A stretch of DNA of 64,000 bases, taken from NCBI GenBank assembly GCA_963573315.1, contig OY752149.1:1426001-1490000 (forward strand), read 5' to 3'. The stretch is from Entomortierella parvispora (taxonomy: Eukaryota; Mortierellomycota; Mortierellomycetes; Mortierellales; Mortierellaceae). A program made the translations under genes and the position numbers. Below the pieces are notes generated by a model that had not been told where the DNA came from, searched no databases, and saw nothing but the letters and a program-made list of their open reading frames with translations. Shown piece after piece: positions 26,098 to 36,936 of the stretch (within the stretch, counting starts at the first letter, position 1; each line of letters starts with the position of its first letter).

Positions 26098-29000
26098 TTA
26101 CACAACAACCAGGTGCATCAGGGATTTGAGGCGGCTCAAGTTCACGAGCCAAGGAGGCAGGTGACGCTCACCCTCGAGATCGACATCACGAATCTCGGGC
26201 GTCTCGAACGATCCGGCATCCTCCAAAGAGATCGCGTCCAGCATCAGGGTATCATTCTTCTCGTTCGCGGCCACACGCTGGGCAATGGCCTTGATCAGAT
26301 CGGGGCTAACGGGGACCTCATAGTCGGCAATCATGTAATTCTGGACCAACTTTTGGACTTGTGTTGGCGTCAGCATCCAGCAGACATCGTAGATAATTTC
26401 GATATCGTTGTGAGAAGCCTTCTTGAGCTGCAAAAGCTTGGTGGCCTGCATGAGATGCTCGAGTTGAAGGGTGCCCTCGGGCAAGTCGTGTCCCTTGCAC
26501 CACTCCTCAATGCGAGTGATGTTGTATTGGATCTGCATCGCACGTTTCCATGTGCAGAAGTTACGGCGCATCAACAGGTCGTTGAAGCCAGTGACACCAA
26601 CCATCTTCAGCAACTCAGTCATCACTTGACGGACAACGGAGTGCTCAACATAGTAGCAGCTCATGGCCTTCCAGATCTTGTTGAACAACATCAAAAGATC
26701 GTCCATGCTAAAGGTAGGTCCGGATCCAATCAACTTGTTGAAGAAGCGTCCAGAGTCGTTGGTGATAAAACCAGGAAGAGCTTGGCTCTCGATAATGGCA
26801 GGGATAATCATCTTGTTCAGCTGCTTCTTTAGCGATTTCATCCAGACGTGGAAGATGTTATACTCGAGGCACTCCAACTCGTACTTGACTGTCGACACCA
26901 ACTGCTCGTACTCAGCCCAGTCATAGTCCTCGCCACAGCGGGCAATCAACTCCTCACGAGTAATCTCTTGTTCGCTAATGCAGATCAACGACAGGAGCTC
27001 GTGCACGTTCGACAACCAGTAGGCACAGGGGATGATGGTGTCATCTCCAACAATGGCCATGGACTGTTGCTGAATGGCCTGCATGACGTTGATCATAAGA
27101 CGTTCCGACTCTTTGACGTAGCCATACTTCCACATCTGAGTGGTCAAAAGGCCAATCAAGTGAGCTGGGAACATAATCTCCTTGATCAAGGGCAGGTTGG
27201 ACAAGCTGGGGGAAGGGATCTTCATGTTCTTGATCAATCCACTCAAGATCTCTTCTTGCAAACCTTCCTCGTCCTCCAAGATTCTCATGATCTCCACCTC
27301 GGGCTGCTCGATCAAGCTGTGGATGCTTGGACGAGAGCGGGGAAGACGACGAGCCCAGTCATCGCCCGACATGGTCTTGGCAGTGCGACTGTGGTTATCC
27401 AGGTTGTCAAATACACTGTTGGTGGTCTTTTGAGGCTTGAAGAGCACGCCATTCTCGAGTCCGGCAATGTCGGGGGTACTATTACTGCGGTTACGGTTGG
27501 CCTTGGGTGCGGACTTGGTGCCATTGGTATGAGGGATGGGCACTGCGGCGGGGAGGGTGGTGACAGTCTTGTGGGGGGCCTCCTTCGTGAACGAATACGA
27601 GTTCTCATACTTGTCGATGGTGCCTTGGGCAAGTTGATTATGGATCGAGTGGCCCGTATGGGACTGAGGGGTCGCGGCGTTGTTGCTCGTTGGGGGGGAG
27701 AGTACCTTCGACGTGACTGGGAAGCTTGAAGTGTCGCGTCCAGTAGCTTTTGACAGCTGAGCTAACTGCTCGCGGACGTACTGATTTTCGCGCTTCAGGG
27801 CTGTGACCGTCTCCGAGTCCTCGGGCTTGACCTTGGCCTGTGCTGCCAACTTCAGAATGTCTTCTTTGGTCTTTGCGAGATTCTCGGTGAGCTTGGCGAT
27901 CTCCTGGTCCAAGCTCCTGTTCTTCTCGACTGCCTCGTTGTACTTGGACTGGAGTTCCTGGTTGGCTGCCTTCAAGAGCTCGAACTCGTTCTTGGGTACA
28001 GTAGGGTTCTCCGCAGCATGGGCAATCTCTTTCGACTTCGACTGTTGTGATAATTCGTACTTTTCTTTCCACGACCGGACCTGGGATTCGAGAGCCACCA
28101 CTTGGGAATCGAATTGTTTGTTCTGCTGATGCGCCAAGTCCAGAGCTCGCGTCAGCTCCACCACTTTTCCCTCCAGGCGATAAGAAACTTCCTTCAAGTG
28201 ATCCACAGACCGAGCCTCGGCCTTGAGCGCCAAAAGCTCCTTGCGAGCCTTGTTACGGCGGATGCATGACTGCACCAAAATAACCGCACGGACCTCCTTC
28301 TTGTACTGGCGGCGAGCCATGATTCCGCGCCAAATTTGCTGGATCTTGGTTGCTCCAGCATTCTCACGCATGTGCTGGTATGCAATGCGAGCCTGCTTGG
28401 CGCGGATGGCGCATTGGATACGGAGGACGGTGTTGCGAGTCTCGATGTACTTTTTGCGTTGAACGTAGCCACGCAAGAAGGTCTGTAGCAAGATAGCAGA
28501 GCGCTCCTGGCGAAGGGAGCGAGCCTCCTTTTGAGCATGGGCCTTGCGAGCAAAGCACTGGATCTTGATGGCGGCGTCGCGAATGCGCATGTACTTTTTG
28601 CGAGCCACGAATCGGCGCATATTCTTTTGAATCAGAGTGGCGTAGGCGTTCAGCTTGTCTGTGCGAAGCTTCTCCATGTACGCCAACAGTCCAGCACGGA
28701 AGAAAATCTTTGTAAGACCGACTTGATACTTGTCGGCCTCCTTAATGGTTGCCTCAAGAATTGCAGAGCACATTTTCTGAGTATCGAAGCCCCAATGCTC
28801 AGAGTTGACAAGCATGTAGTAGCGCTCCACGAACTCTGGGAAGGACCAGCGTGATGGATAGCCAGCGCAAGAGATACGAATAGTCTCCAACACACCACAA
28901 GCACGCAGCTGTCCAAGAACCATGGGGGCATCAAACACCCAGGGTTGTTTGGCTTCGTTAGGCTTGAGACAACGGATATAGTGAACATTGGTCGAGTTAA

Positions 29001-31318
29001 TGGTGTCCATGAGCTGAATAAGAGATCCCTTGAAAATAGACCCGAGAGTAGGCTTTCTGTTGATAACACTCTTGCGCTTGTCTTCAGTCAACTGTAGTGA
29101 AGGGGTGGGAAAAAAAGGTTAGATTCCGTTGCAATCATCCATTCTTGCCACAAATACTAACAGTATTTCGCGAGAACTTACACTGCCTCCTGCACCAAGG
29201 GTGGCGCTTGTCATGAGAACTTCCTCCAAGAATTCGTTGTCAGAGTTCTTGATCAAGTTCAGTAACTCGTCAGGAAGGGTATCACGGTTCTTTTCCAAAA
29301 ATCCGTCGCAATCGTACGTAACATCGTGAGCGTAGTGCGAGATAGTAAAGGCCGAGTTGGAGAAACGGGGTTTGGTGAACCACTTCTTGTGCTTCTCCGT
29401 TCCGAGCTGCGAGAACAGCTTATTGCACCAACCCTGGTCCGATCCAGAGGGCATGCGACTCTCCTCGTCCAAGAGCGATAGCACTCCGAGCTTTCCTTCG
29501 ATCATCTCGATACAAGGTTGATTATCACTGAACTCAATGAACTTCCAATCAATCTTCTCGCGGACATACTCTTCTTGCTCGAGCTTGAAGACATGCTGGT
29601 TGAATTCTTGCTGCAACTTTTCGTTGGCGTAGTTAATACAGAACTGTTCGAAGGAGTTCTTCTTGAAATGCTCGAAGCCGTAGATATCCAAGACACCGAT
29701 GAAGGAGTGGATCCTGCTGGCAACGGCCTCGCTTGACAAACTGGCATTGATATTGTTTACAAGCCAGTCAAAAAGCGAAGAGTAGATATACTTTGCGACA
29801 GAGTCGCGGACAATCAAACTCTGGTCTGGCTTTAAGCTGGAAACAATCTTTTCAGAGCGAGTGACGATCTGCTTCTTCACAAGCCATTTCTTGAACTCGG
29901 ACAGGGGAATGCCAAGGACGCGGGTTGCTGTGATCAAAGATGGATCGTCGTCCGAGATCATAGCATCGTTACGGCCAGTAACTTGAATGTTACCGATGTG
30001 AAGAAGGGCAGCGAGAAGGCGGAAAATATACCACTGAACTTGAACCGAGATACCAATAGTGGAGAGGGCACGCTGGGTGATTTCGAATTCGGCGGCGTCG
30101 TCAACACCGTTGATGACACTGACTCCACCTTGTCGCAGGTAGGCAAATTGCTGAATAGACTGCAGGTCGAGTTCTTTTTTCTCTGAGGGAGGTGCGCCGG
30201 CCACAAGCTGATAGAAGATATGGTAGTTTCGCTCCAACTCAGGCTGGTAGACAAGACGGGATCGTTCCAACAGGTACGTTCTGATCTTGGCACCAATAAT
30301 ATTACGCTCCTTGTCGAACTGAATCTCAGTGAATTTACCGAAGCGGGAAGAGTTGTCGTTACGAGTGGTCTTGGCGTTACCGAAGGCTTCCATAATGGGG
30401 TTGGTAGCCAAGATCTGCTCCTCAGTCTCGCTCATGCCGGCCTTGGACGCGTCTTTGCCACGATCGCTATCGTCGGCGGTCGCAAAATAACGCATGATGA
30501 ACTTTGCACTGACGGTTTTACCAGCACCACTGAGAACAGAAAGTAAAAGAAGGGCTAGTGAGTGAACAGGTCATGTATAGAGTGGCCCCTTTTGGAATAT
30601 GAAGGAAATAGTACCTCTCTCCGGAGACAACAATGGTCTGGTTCTTCTCGTCGCGGATCATGCACCGGTAAGCATCCTCAGCAATAGCAAACAAATGGGG
30701 CTCTAGCTCACCACGTCTCCTGCCAGAATAGGCCTGAATGATGTCCTGAGTGTAAAGGTTGACACGGGCGAAAGGATTGGCGGCGATCAAGACGATTCCA
30801 GAGTATGTGTAAATGTTGCAATGGGAGTAACGGGTCTTGATGTTGCTCAGCACTAAACCACAAAGGGAAAAAAACCCCATCGAGATAAGGTTAGAGTCCC
30901 AGTTGCAAACAGACCAGTAGCGTTGCATTTCCGATGCGGGTGCAAGCCATACCAGCGGGTTCGTTCAAATACGACAGGTTCGTAAGATCCTCTGTTCCCT
31001 CCAGAAGAGGGGGATTGCGCATGGGGGGCAGCGTGGCATTATTGGTCTCCTCGATCTTTGCGAGCGTTGAGACGAAGGAGTGCTCCTATTATATTGTGAG
31101 AATATCATCATGGTGTAAACTGTTAGAGTGTGAATAAAAGCAAACAATCGCATACTCATAGTAGTTGGTCTTGTTACCTTGCCGTTATCGTCCACGAAGG
31201 TCATGGTGACCTTCCCGTCGGCAGCGACATCTTTGGTGCTCAAGGCGGCACTGATCCAGCCCTCCTTGTCGTCCGTGAACCAGCACTTCGTGCCTTTGAC
31301 ATAGGTATCCAAGGACAT
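26098..31318 (-). CDS. MYO2: Class V myosin heavy chain
   Basis: Exons 31318-31178, 31085-30953, 30852-30615, 30529-29182, 29091-26098; 1617 aa. The order is complete for class V: an SH3-like N-terminal part (GTKCWFTDDKEGWISA), a motor domain with GESGAGKT Walker A (about residues 169-176) and LDIYGFEHF, six IQ motifs for light chains (from ATLIQKNMRRFVARKKY to AVILVQSCIRRNKAR), a coiled coil (about 100-150 residues, with REQLAQLSKATGR), a long disordered linker, and a C-terminal DIL cargo-binding domain (WMKSLKKQLNKMIIPAIIE..ALPG onward). The motor moves cargo such as secretory vesicles and organelles along actin to growth sites. The short coiled coil compared with animal myosin V is usual for fungi. 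The last exon, covering the lever arm and tail, is uninterrupted for 3 kb. Confidence 0.96.
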
Positions 31319-32644
31319 GACTTATAAAATGCGGTTCCTGGGTATTCTATGCGAGTAGCGAGGACAAGAACATGATGACGAGACGGGGTTAGCATCATCA
31401 TCATTGTGGAGTTTGGGGATTGACTTTCTACCATGAGTCTAGTTGTTCTCCACAAAGTAACCATTAAGCCAGCATGCTCTCATGCACCTTCGCTCTTATC
31501 AAGACCTCGGATGATGAGCACAAGAGTTTGGGCAGGGGCACCTGGCCTCTTTCGCCCTTTCCTGCCCTGTCGTGCTCATTATAAAAAAAAATTCTTCCCA
31601 TCCCGTATTTTTTTTGTCCGCCCTGACATGGTCACAACGCGCGGTATGTTTCTGCAGGCTGGATGAGCAACAGCGAAAAAAAAAAAAAAAAAAAAAAAAA
31701 CGGCCGTTGTTGTGCGCACATACTCCCATTGCCACGTTTTTGTATGCTCTGCTCTGACCCTCTTTTCCACACATGCATTCCTCCATCATCTGTATCCAAC
31801 TTACAGAGTGTTGTTATTCGAGAGGGATGAGTCTCTGATGGCGATGAGATGGAGTCAGACACCGCGCGCTTGCTTCCTTTCACACGGGATGATCAACCCA
31901 GATGAAGGAAAAAGAGCTAAAAAAAAAGAAGCAAAAAAAAACGGGAACCCAAGGCTAGACACTGCGGATGAAGGGGCAGTAGGTGCGATGGGGAGAAGAG
32001 CGAGGTGGGGAAAGGGAGGAGGGAGATGAAGATGGGCACTGAGGAGGGGAGGGGTGATGAGAAGAGAGGAGGAGGAGGAAGAGAGGAAGAAGGAAAGGAG
32101 GGTGGTAAAATCTAAAAAGAACGTTTCCCCCGTGCCCCCGCTGGTCCCTGTCCCTGTCCCCGCCCCTGTCCCTGCCCACACTGTCCCTGTACCCGTTCTC
32201 TGTTCAGCTTACAGAGCCGCTTCAAGTGCCGTGGTCTAGCCTTGGCCCTCCACTTTGGCAGTCGAGTGTGGTCTGTTCTTGCTCTCTCCTCTCTTCCCTT
32301 CCTTCTACAACTCACCTCTACCCCCACCCTTCACTTTAAAAAGAGACATGCCTCAACCACCTCTCTCGACGGTTGCTTGGACTCCTGAAAGTTTCGATCG
32401 GACCGGACATCCATCACGTGAGAGATAAGGATGCCCTATACCCTTAATACGAAGACAGGCCCCTTTTTTACCTTGCTCTGCATGGATGTGTCTACCTTCC
32501 ATGGAGAGAGGATAGAGACATACAGAGAGAGTGTGTGTATGTTGTCTGCACTTTTTTTTAAAAAAATTTGGTTCTCAAGAATAACGGTATGCTGGCAGTC
32601 AAACGACAGCTGATAGATCCGGACAGCGTCCATGATTTGCTAGC
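31319..32644. promoter_or_regulatory. Upstream region of class V myosin gene with simple repeats
   Basis: A 1.3-kb gap between two minus-strand genes. It carries A runs (31677-31700, about 31919-31940), a purine-rich stretch (31980-32105), a degenerate GTCCCT/GTCCCC minisatellite (about 32142-32192), and CACGTG at 32415-32420. Small open frames here are products of the repeats and are not called. Confidence 0.5.
32142..32192. repeat. Degenerate GTCCCTn minisatellite
   Basis: Six to seven imperfect units of GTCCCT/GTCCCC/GCCCCT in tandem within the myosin upstream region. Confidence 0.7.
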
Positions 32645-33991
32645 TTAGATGCTCTTCTTGCTCTCAGACTTGATTCCCTTGAGCTGTTTCTCCATGGCAG
32701 TGTTCTCATCGGCCATGCGCAGGTACTCATCCTGCTGTTGCTTGGCCTGCTTCTTCAGGTTTTCAAGATCCTGCTTGGCAGACGAGTGATGGGCCACGAT
32801 TTCGCTCAAGTCCTTGATTTCCTTCTTCAGGTTGGACTCAGACTCGAGCACGCGCTGGTACTCCTTTGATTGCTGGGCGGCCTGATAGTTACGGTTAAAG
32901 AGACAATCAGCACGATTAGGAACCTGGCAGATGTTGATTGCATTAAAAGAAAAGAAGAATATATGTCGTTTACCTGCTTCTTGATAACCTCCATCTTCTC
33001 TTCGCTCTTGAGCAAATCCAGGATCATAAAGAAAGTACGGTTCAAGATAAGGGACAAGAACAATGTGAACCCAGTGAGATACCTAAATGTCATGTAGTCG
33101 AGATTGTGATGAATAAGCCTACATTGCTTAGCTCTGTAGTGGAAAAGTTTTACGTGTTTCTGCCAATCGACTTACATGTTGCGCTGAGCAATGAAACGGT
33201 TGGCGGCAGCGTGAGTAGCAGCGCCATGGTCATGGTGGTGAGGCGATGACTCGGCAATCTTCTCAACTTTTACGATACGGTTCAGTGAGTCTGTGACAGA
33301 AGGGGATCAAAGGGACAGAAAATTTGAAACCGGTTAGCACGGCTCAAGATTCACGATTATTCGCAAAGGATGACATCGACAGTCTGGCCTTTAGCGGATC
33401 ATGGTCATGGTAAATCCGGAGTAATCTTTACCAAGGAAGAGAATAAACACAAACCTGCAAGGCAAAAAGAAGATAGTAATGCAGATGAGAAACAGATACG
33501 TGGCATTGTCGCGGATCAACTGCCAAGAACACGCCAAGCGATAATGAACAAAACGCTGTGGAGAACTGGATTTCAATCCCAGAAGGTGAACTTACACGAA
33601 GACAATCTTCATGACATATTGGACATGTCCCATGAGGGGGGACTCTGAGAGGAACTTGAGCATGCCTCTTCTCCATTTGAAGGGCAAAGGAAGCTACAGA
33701 TAAAAGGAAAAGAGAGAGATAGAACGTGTCAACCGGAGTCTTGCCAGCCAGATCGTGTGATCATGAAGATATGGCTCTTTTGTATTCCGCTCCCTTGATT
33801 CACTTACGATGAGGAAAATGAAGGCGATCATCTGGAAAGGGTCAAGTAAAGAGAAAAAGAAAAAAGATGAACAGGTTAGCAGGACTGCACCACATGGACG
33901 TTCAGACCGTGAGCCAATCTAGGTCCAGGCGGGGGGGGAGACTTGCCTCGGTCATCAACAAGGTGAAGACCATAGTGTAGGGAATAGACAT
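32645..33991 (-). CDS. YET3: BAP31/Yet3-family ER membrane protein
   Basis: Proposed exons: 33991-33947, 33831-33808, 33693-33596, 33454-33432, 33290-33176, 33082-32974, 32881-32645; 216 aa (yeast Yet3 about 203). Three hydrophobic segments at the N-terminus (YTMVFTLLMTEMIAFIFLI, VMKIVFVFVFILFLDSL, GFTLFLSLILNRTFFMILDLL) are followed by a coiled coil (residues about 130-205) and a C-terminal KKSI, a dilysine-type COPI retrieval signal. A His-rich loop (PHHHDHG) links segments two and three. The family chaperones membrane proteins through the ER. Intron 1 uses a GC donor (GAG|GCAAGT). Exon 2 has 24 nt and exon 4 is a 23-nt microexon; both are required for the conserved membrane segments. The short exons make this model harder for automatic predictors. 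Confidence 0.88.
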
Positions 33992-34738
33992 GATGGAATG
34001 ATGTTTCGGGCGAAGAGGATTGAAAGTAAGGTGGAAGGTGGGCTGGTGGATAAAAGATGAAAGGATGAAGAAAGAAGGACAGAGGTAAGAAAGAGAAGAA
34101 GAAGAAGAAGAAGAAGAAAAAGACTTGTTAAGAATGCATGTCGACATTGACGTGTCATCGGGTCCCTCTCTCTCTCACTCGCTCGCACGAGCTCTCGATG
34201 TGAGGTGCGGAGACAGGGAGAGGGAGCAGTCACATGAGGATGGGAGAAAGGCCGCCTTTTGCGCTTTGCCCATTTCTCTTCACTCACACTCCCACCTCGT
34301 TCTGCTGCTTCTCTCTTGCCTTTCACCTTGCATCCTCTGCACGCACGCTCCTCACCTCACCTCTCCCCTCCTCACCTCACCTCGTTCATCTCTTCCTTCG
34401 TCCGGCACTCTTCATCTCTCTCCTTCTACTCCCTTCTTTCAAAACTACGCCCTGGACCTCTTTCTGTCTTCCTATTTCTCGAGCACCCGACCTTCCACCT
34501 GCCTCTCTTTCCCTTCCTCCACCTCTCGTCACCTGCCGATCCTCATTCACTCGGTCCTCTTTCGAAGCGCAGCACCTTGATATATAACCAACTCCACACA
34601 TCCTCTTTCTCTGGCCTTGTCAGCTCTGTTCCCACCACACACAGCCTCAACAGCCCCCAGCGATCCTATCAACCTCTGTCGTTTTCATCCTCCTCACTCA
34701 ACCCACAAGATCCACTGAGAAAAAGAAACGGCTGTTCG
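33992..34738. promoter_or_regulatory. Divergent promoter of BAP31 and Yippee genes
   Basis: A 747-bp region, strongly CT-rich on the plus strand from 34250 on, with an AAG/AAGA run at about 34097-34122. Long open frames here (for example 34259-34906) are low-complexity Ser/Pro/Leu and only part of one overlaps the true Yippee exon. Confidence 0.55.
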
Positions 34739-35864
34739 ATGGGTATCGTCTACAAGAAATACCTCACCGGGGAAAAAGTCCTCACCTGCAACAACTGCAA
34801 GACCCACTTTGCCACTTGCGATAACATCATCTCAAAGGTATCAAACGTCAGATGGTTTTTCTTCCTCCCCTTCGTTTCCCCTTTCTCAGCTTGCAAGACT
34901 TGTTAAGGAAAGAAGATCAAGCTTGGCAGCCTCTATTGTTTCCTTCAATCAAGTGCTGAACGCACTCACACGGACCAAAACAAGGACAGAGGGGTGTAGG
35001 AGAACAAGAAGACAAAGGACATCGTTATTCTGCAGGCATCCTTAGGCGCGGACCACCGCTCGGACACGAACGGGCGCGAGAACGGCCGCTCGTTTGGAAA
35101 AAAACGCCTTTGGCGCCTTACTGGGACCTGAAACCAGTGCACTTGAATAGCAGACAGATGACCGCACCACGAGCTTTCTTTCTTCTTTGACTAACCGTCC
35201 CCTCCCTTTTGATCCCCTCACTCTCTCTTCTACGGCACCTAGAACTTCCAAGGGCAAAATGGTCGTGCTTTCCTGTTCTCGAATGTGTATGTGGGCAACA
35301 ACTACCCTGTTTTTTTAATCATGCGCAGTACATGTGCTGCCTATCCTTTTCTAACCTCGCGTGGCTGCTTTCTTCTAGAATCAACGTTTATACAGGCGAC
35401 GCTGAAGACCGACTGATGCGGACAGGCCAGCACACTGTCCAGGACATCCACTGCGCCGAATGCTCGACCGTCGTCGGTTGGAAATATGTAAGTTTTGTTG
35501 GACTGACTGGGGTGATGTCCGTACGGCAAATCACCGGGAGAATAGGCTTTATTGCAAATGAAAAGCGTGATCTGGATCATTTGCCCAATCCCGCCTTTTC
35601 GATGACTCTTGGGGCAAACGTGCTACTTGAGCAGGAGGAGCAATTGCTGGCCCACTCTATTGCTAGTGCTTTGCATGTACTGCTTTATTCACAATCGCTG
35701 TCACTGTTACTAACACCTGCATCCCTTTTCGTACCGTCTCCCACTTAAACTTGTTGTCATCTTGCCTGGATTGAAAACAGCTTGTCGCTTACGAACAATC
35801 GGAGCGGTACAAGGAGGGACGCTTCATTCTGGAGAGGACTCTGCTCCACTATACGTCGACATGA
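34739..35864 (+). CDS. Yippee-like zinc-binding protein
   Basis: Exons 34739-34837, 35243-35286, 35379-35487, 35781-35864; 111 aa, full length for the family. The Yippee domain spans almost the whole protein: LTCNNCKTHFA supplies the first CxxC, NFQGQNGRAFLFSNV the conserved core, and DIHCAECSTVVGWKY the second CxxC; the end is YKEGRFILE. The two CxxC pairs hold one zinc in a cereblon/MsrB-like fold. Yeast Moh1 is a member; animal YPEL proteins are linked to the GID/CTLH ubiquitin ligase and to cell-division structures. The function here is inferred from family only. The donor at the end of exon 2 was placed after GT (AATGT|GTATGT) to keep frame and the Val. Confidence 0.92.
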
Positions 35865-36273
35865 ATAGACAATCGGATTTGCACCTCTGAATGCCCCGAT
35901 CAGCCATTGTTTGCTCTTCATGATAGGTACTACACTCAGCGTTGGGTTATGTTCGCTTGGCACCATTCTCTTCTGTGTTTGTCCCATCTTCCCCTTCTTT
36001 GCCGTGGTAGATCATCCTCCTGTCATGTTCGTTTCTATAGAAACCTCATTGTGTTTTCCATATCCTTGATGCCTTTTCATTTTCTTTGCGCTCCAACGGA
36101 AATAAAGTCCTGCTCTCTTTGTTGACCTACTCAAAACAAAACGAAAACGCTCGCACGTGGCCACAGGCGTAGCCGCAAATTTTTATGATGATTTTTTATT
36201 CTAACTAACTTATTAGGATTAGATGATAGATCGTGGATGCAGGAAAATAGGTATATGGATAAATTGGGCTTCC
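35865..36273. other. Convergent 3' region of Yippee gene and DUF1775 gene
   Basis: A 409-bp 3' flank, T/C-rich, with CACGTG at 36154-36159. No gene is seen. Confidence 0.5.
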
Positions 36274-36936
36274 TTAGGCCATGACCATCAAGAAAGCACC
36301 AGCACCGATCAAGACGGCGTGGAAGGTGGCCAAGCTCTGGAAGACACCGGCAGCACCGTTGGTGGGCTTGGCGCCTGCAGAAGGGGTAGCAGCGCCGTCA
36401 TGACCATCGGTTGTGGTGGCATTGGCGACAGTGATAACAGCAGCAGGGAAACCAGCAGTCTTTCCAGCGGCATCAGGGACATTGGTCCAGTTGTTCCAGG
36501 CGCCATTGGTGCAGTGCTGGAAGACGGACCAGTACAGGGGACCCTCCATCACGGGCAACTTGAACTGAAGACCGAAATCCTCGTAGAAGCTGTCAGGCAA
36601 GTTTCCGCCAGACCAGGTAACAGATCCCACAGTGGTGTTGATGGTACCGGTAGGGGTGGTGATGGGCGTGTCCAAGGCGACCATGTCGATCTTGGTGACC
36701 CAAGGAACGGTGACCTTGGGTTTGACTGCAGAGACGCCCTTGGGGATTTGGACAATGACAGAGTCGGTGGCGTTACCGTCGCAGCCGTGAGGAACACGGA
36801 AGTTGGACTGGAAGTAGGCACCGGAGACGGCAACGGAAGGGTTGGCGGTGACATGGGCCTCGACAGAAGAGGAGCCGAGCAGAACGGCAGAGACCAAGGC
36901 GGAGGCCAAGACTGTGACAGAGCTGGAGAACTTCAT
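36274..36936 (-). CDS. Secreted DUF1775/YcnI-like protein, predicted copper-binding, GPI-like tail
   Basis: Single exon, 220 aa. Residues 1-27 form a signal peptide ending VEA, so the mature protein should begin with His28 (HVTANPSV). The body matches the DUF1775/YcnI domain: FRVPHGCDG, VIVQIPKGV, a PWVTKID Trp, VTWSGG, and the fungal block FQHCTNGAWNNWTNVPD. Bacterial YcnI binds Cu(II) through its N-terminal His in a mono-histidine brace with a conserved Trp nearby; the same His and Trp positions are visible here. The C-terminus (residues about 200-220, FHAVLIGAGAFLMVMA) is hydrophobic with no charged end, as in GPI-anchored proteins, after an Ala/Thr/Gly-rich stretch. Codons strongly favour C, suggesting high expression. 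It lies 1.7 kb from a copper transporter gene and shares promoter motifs with it. Some databases label this family GLE1-like; nothing here supports that. Confidence 0.85.
   Translation of the reverse strand: MKFSSSVTVLASALVSAVLLGSSSVEAHVTANPSVAVSGAYFQSNFRVPHGCDGNATDSVIVQIPKGVSAVKPKVTVPWVTKIDMVALDTPITTPTGTINTTVGSVTWSGGNLPDSFYEDFGLQFKLPVMEGPLYWSVFQHCTNGAWNNWTNVPDAAGKTAGFPAAVITVANATTTDGHDGAATPSAGAKPTNGAAGVFQSLATFHAVLIGAGAFLMVMA

Noticed and set aside
26113-27729. Antisense frames of 239 and 293 aa over the myosin tail
   Set aside because: They mirror conserved DIL and linker codons and show no domain of their own.
34259-34906. 215-aa Ser/Pro/Leu frame as a separate gene
   Set aside because: Most of it is CT-rich promoter DNA; only its last part is Yippee exon 1.
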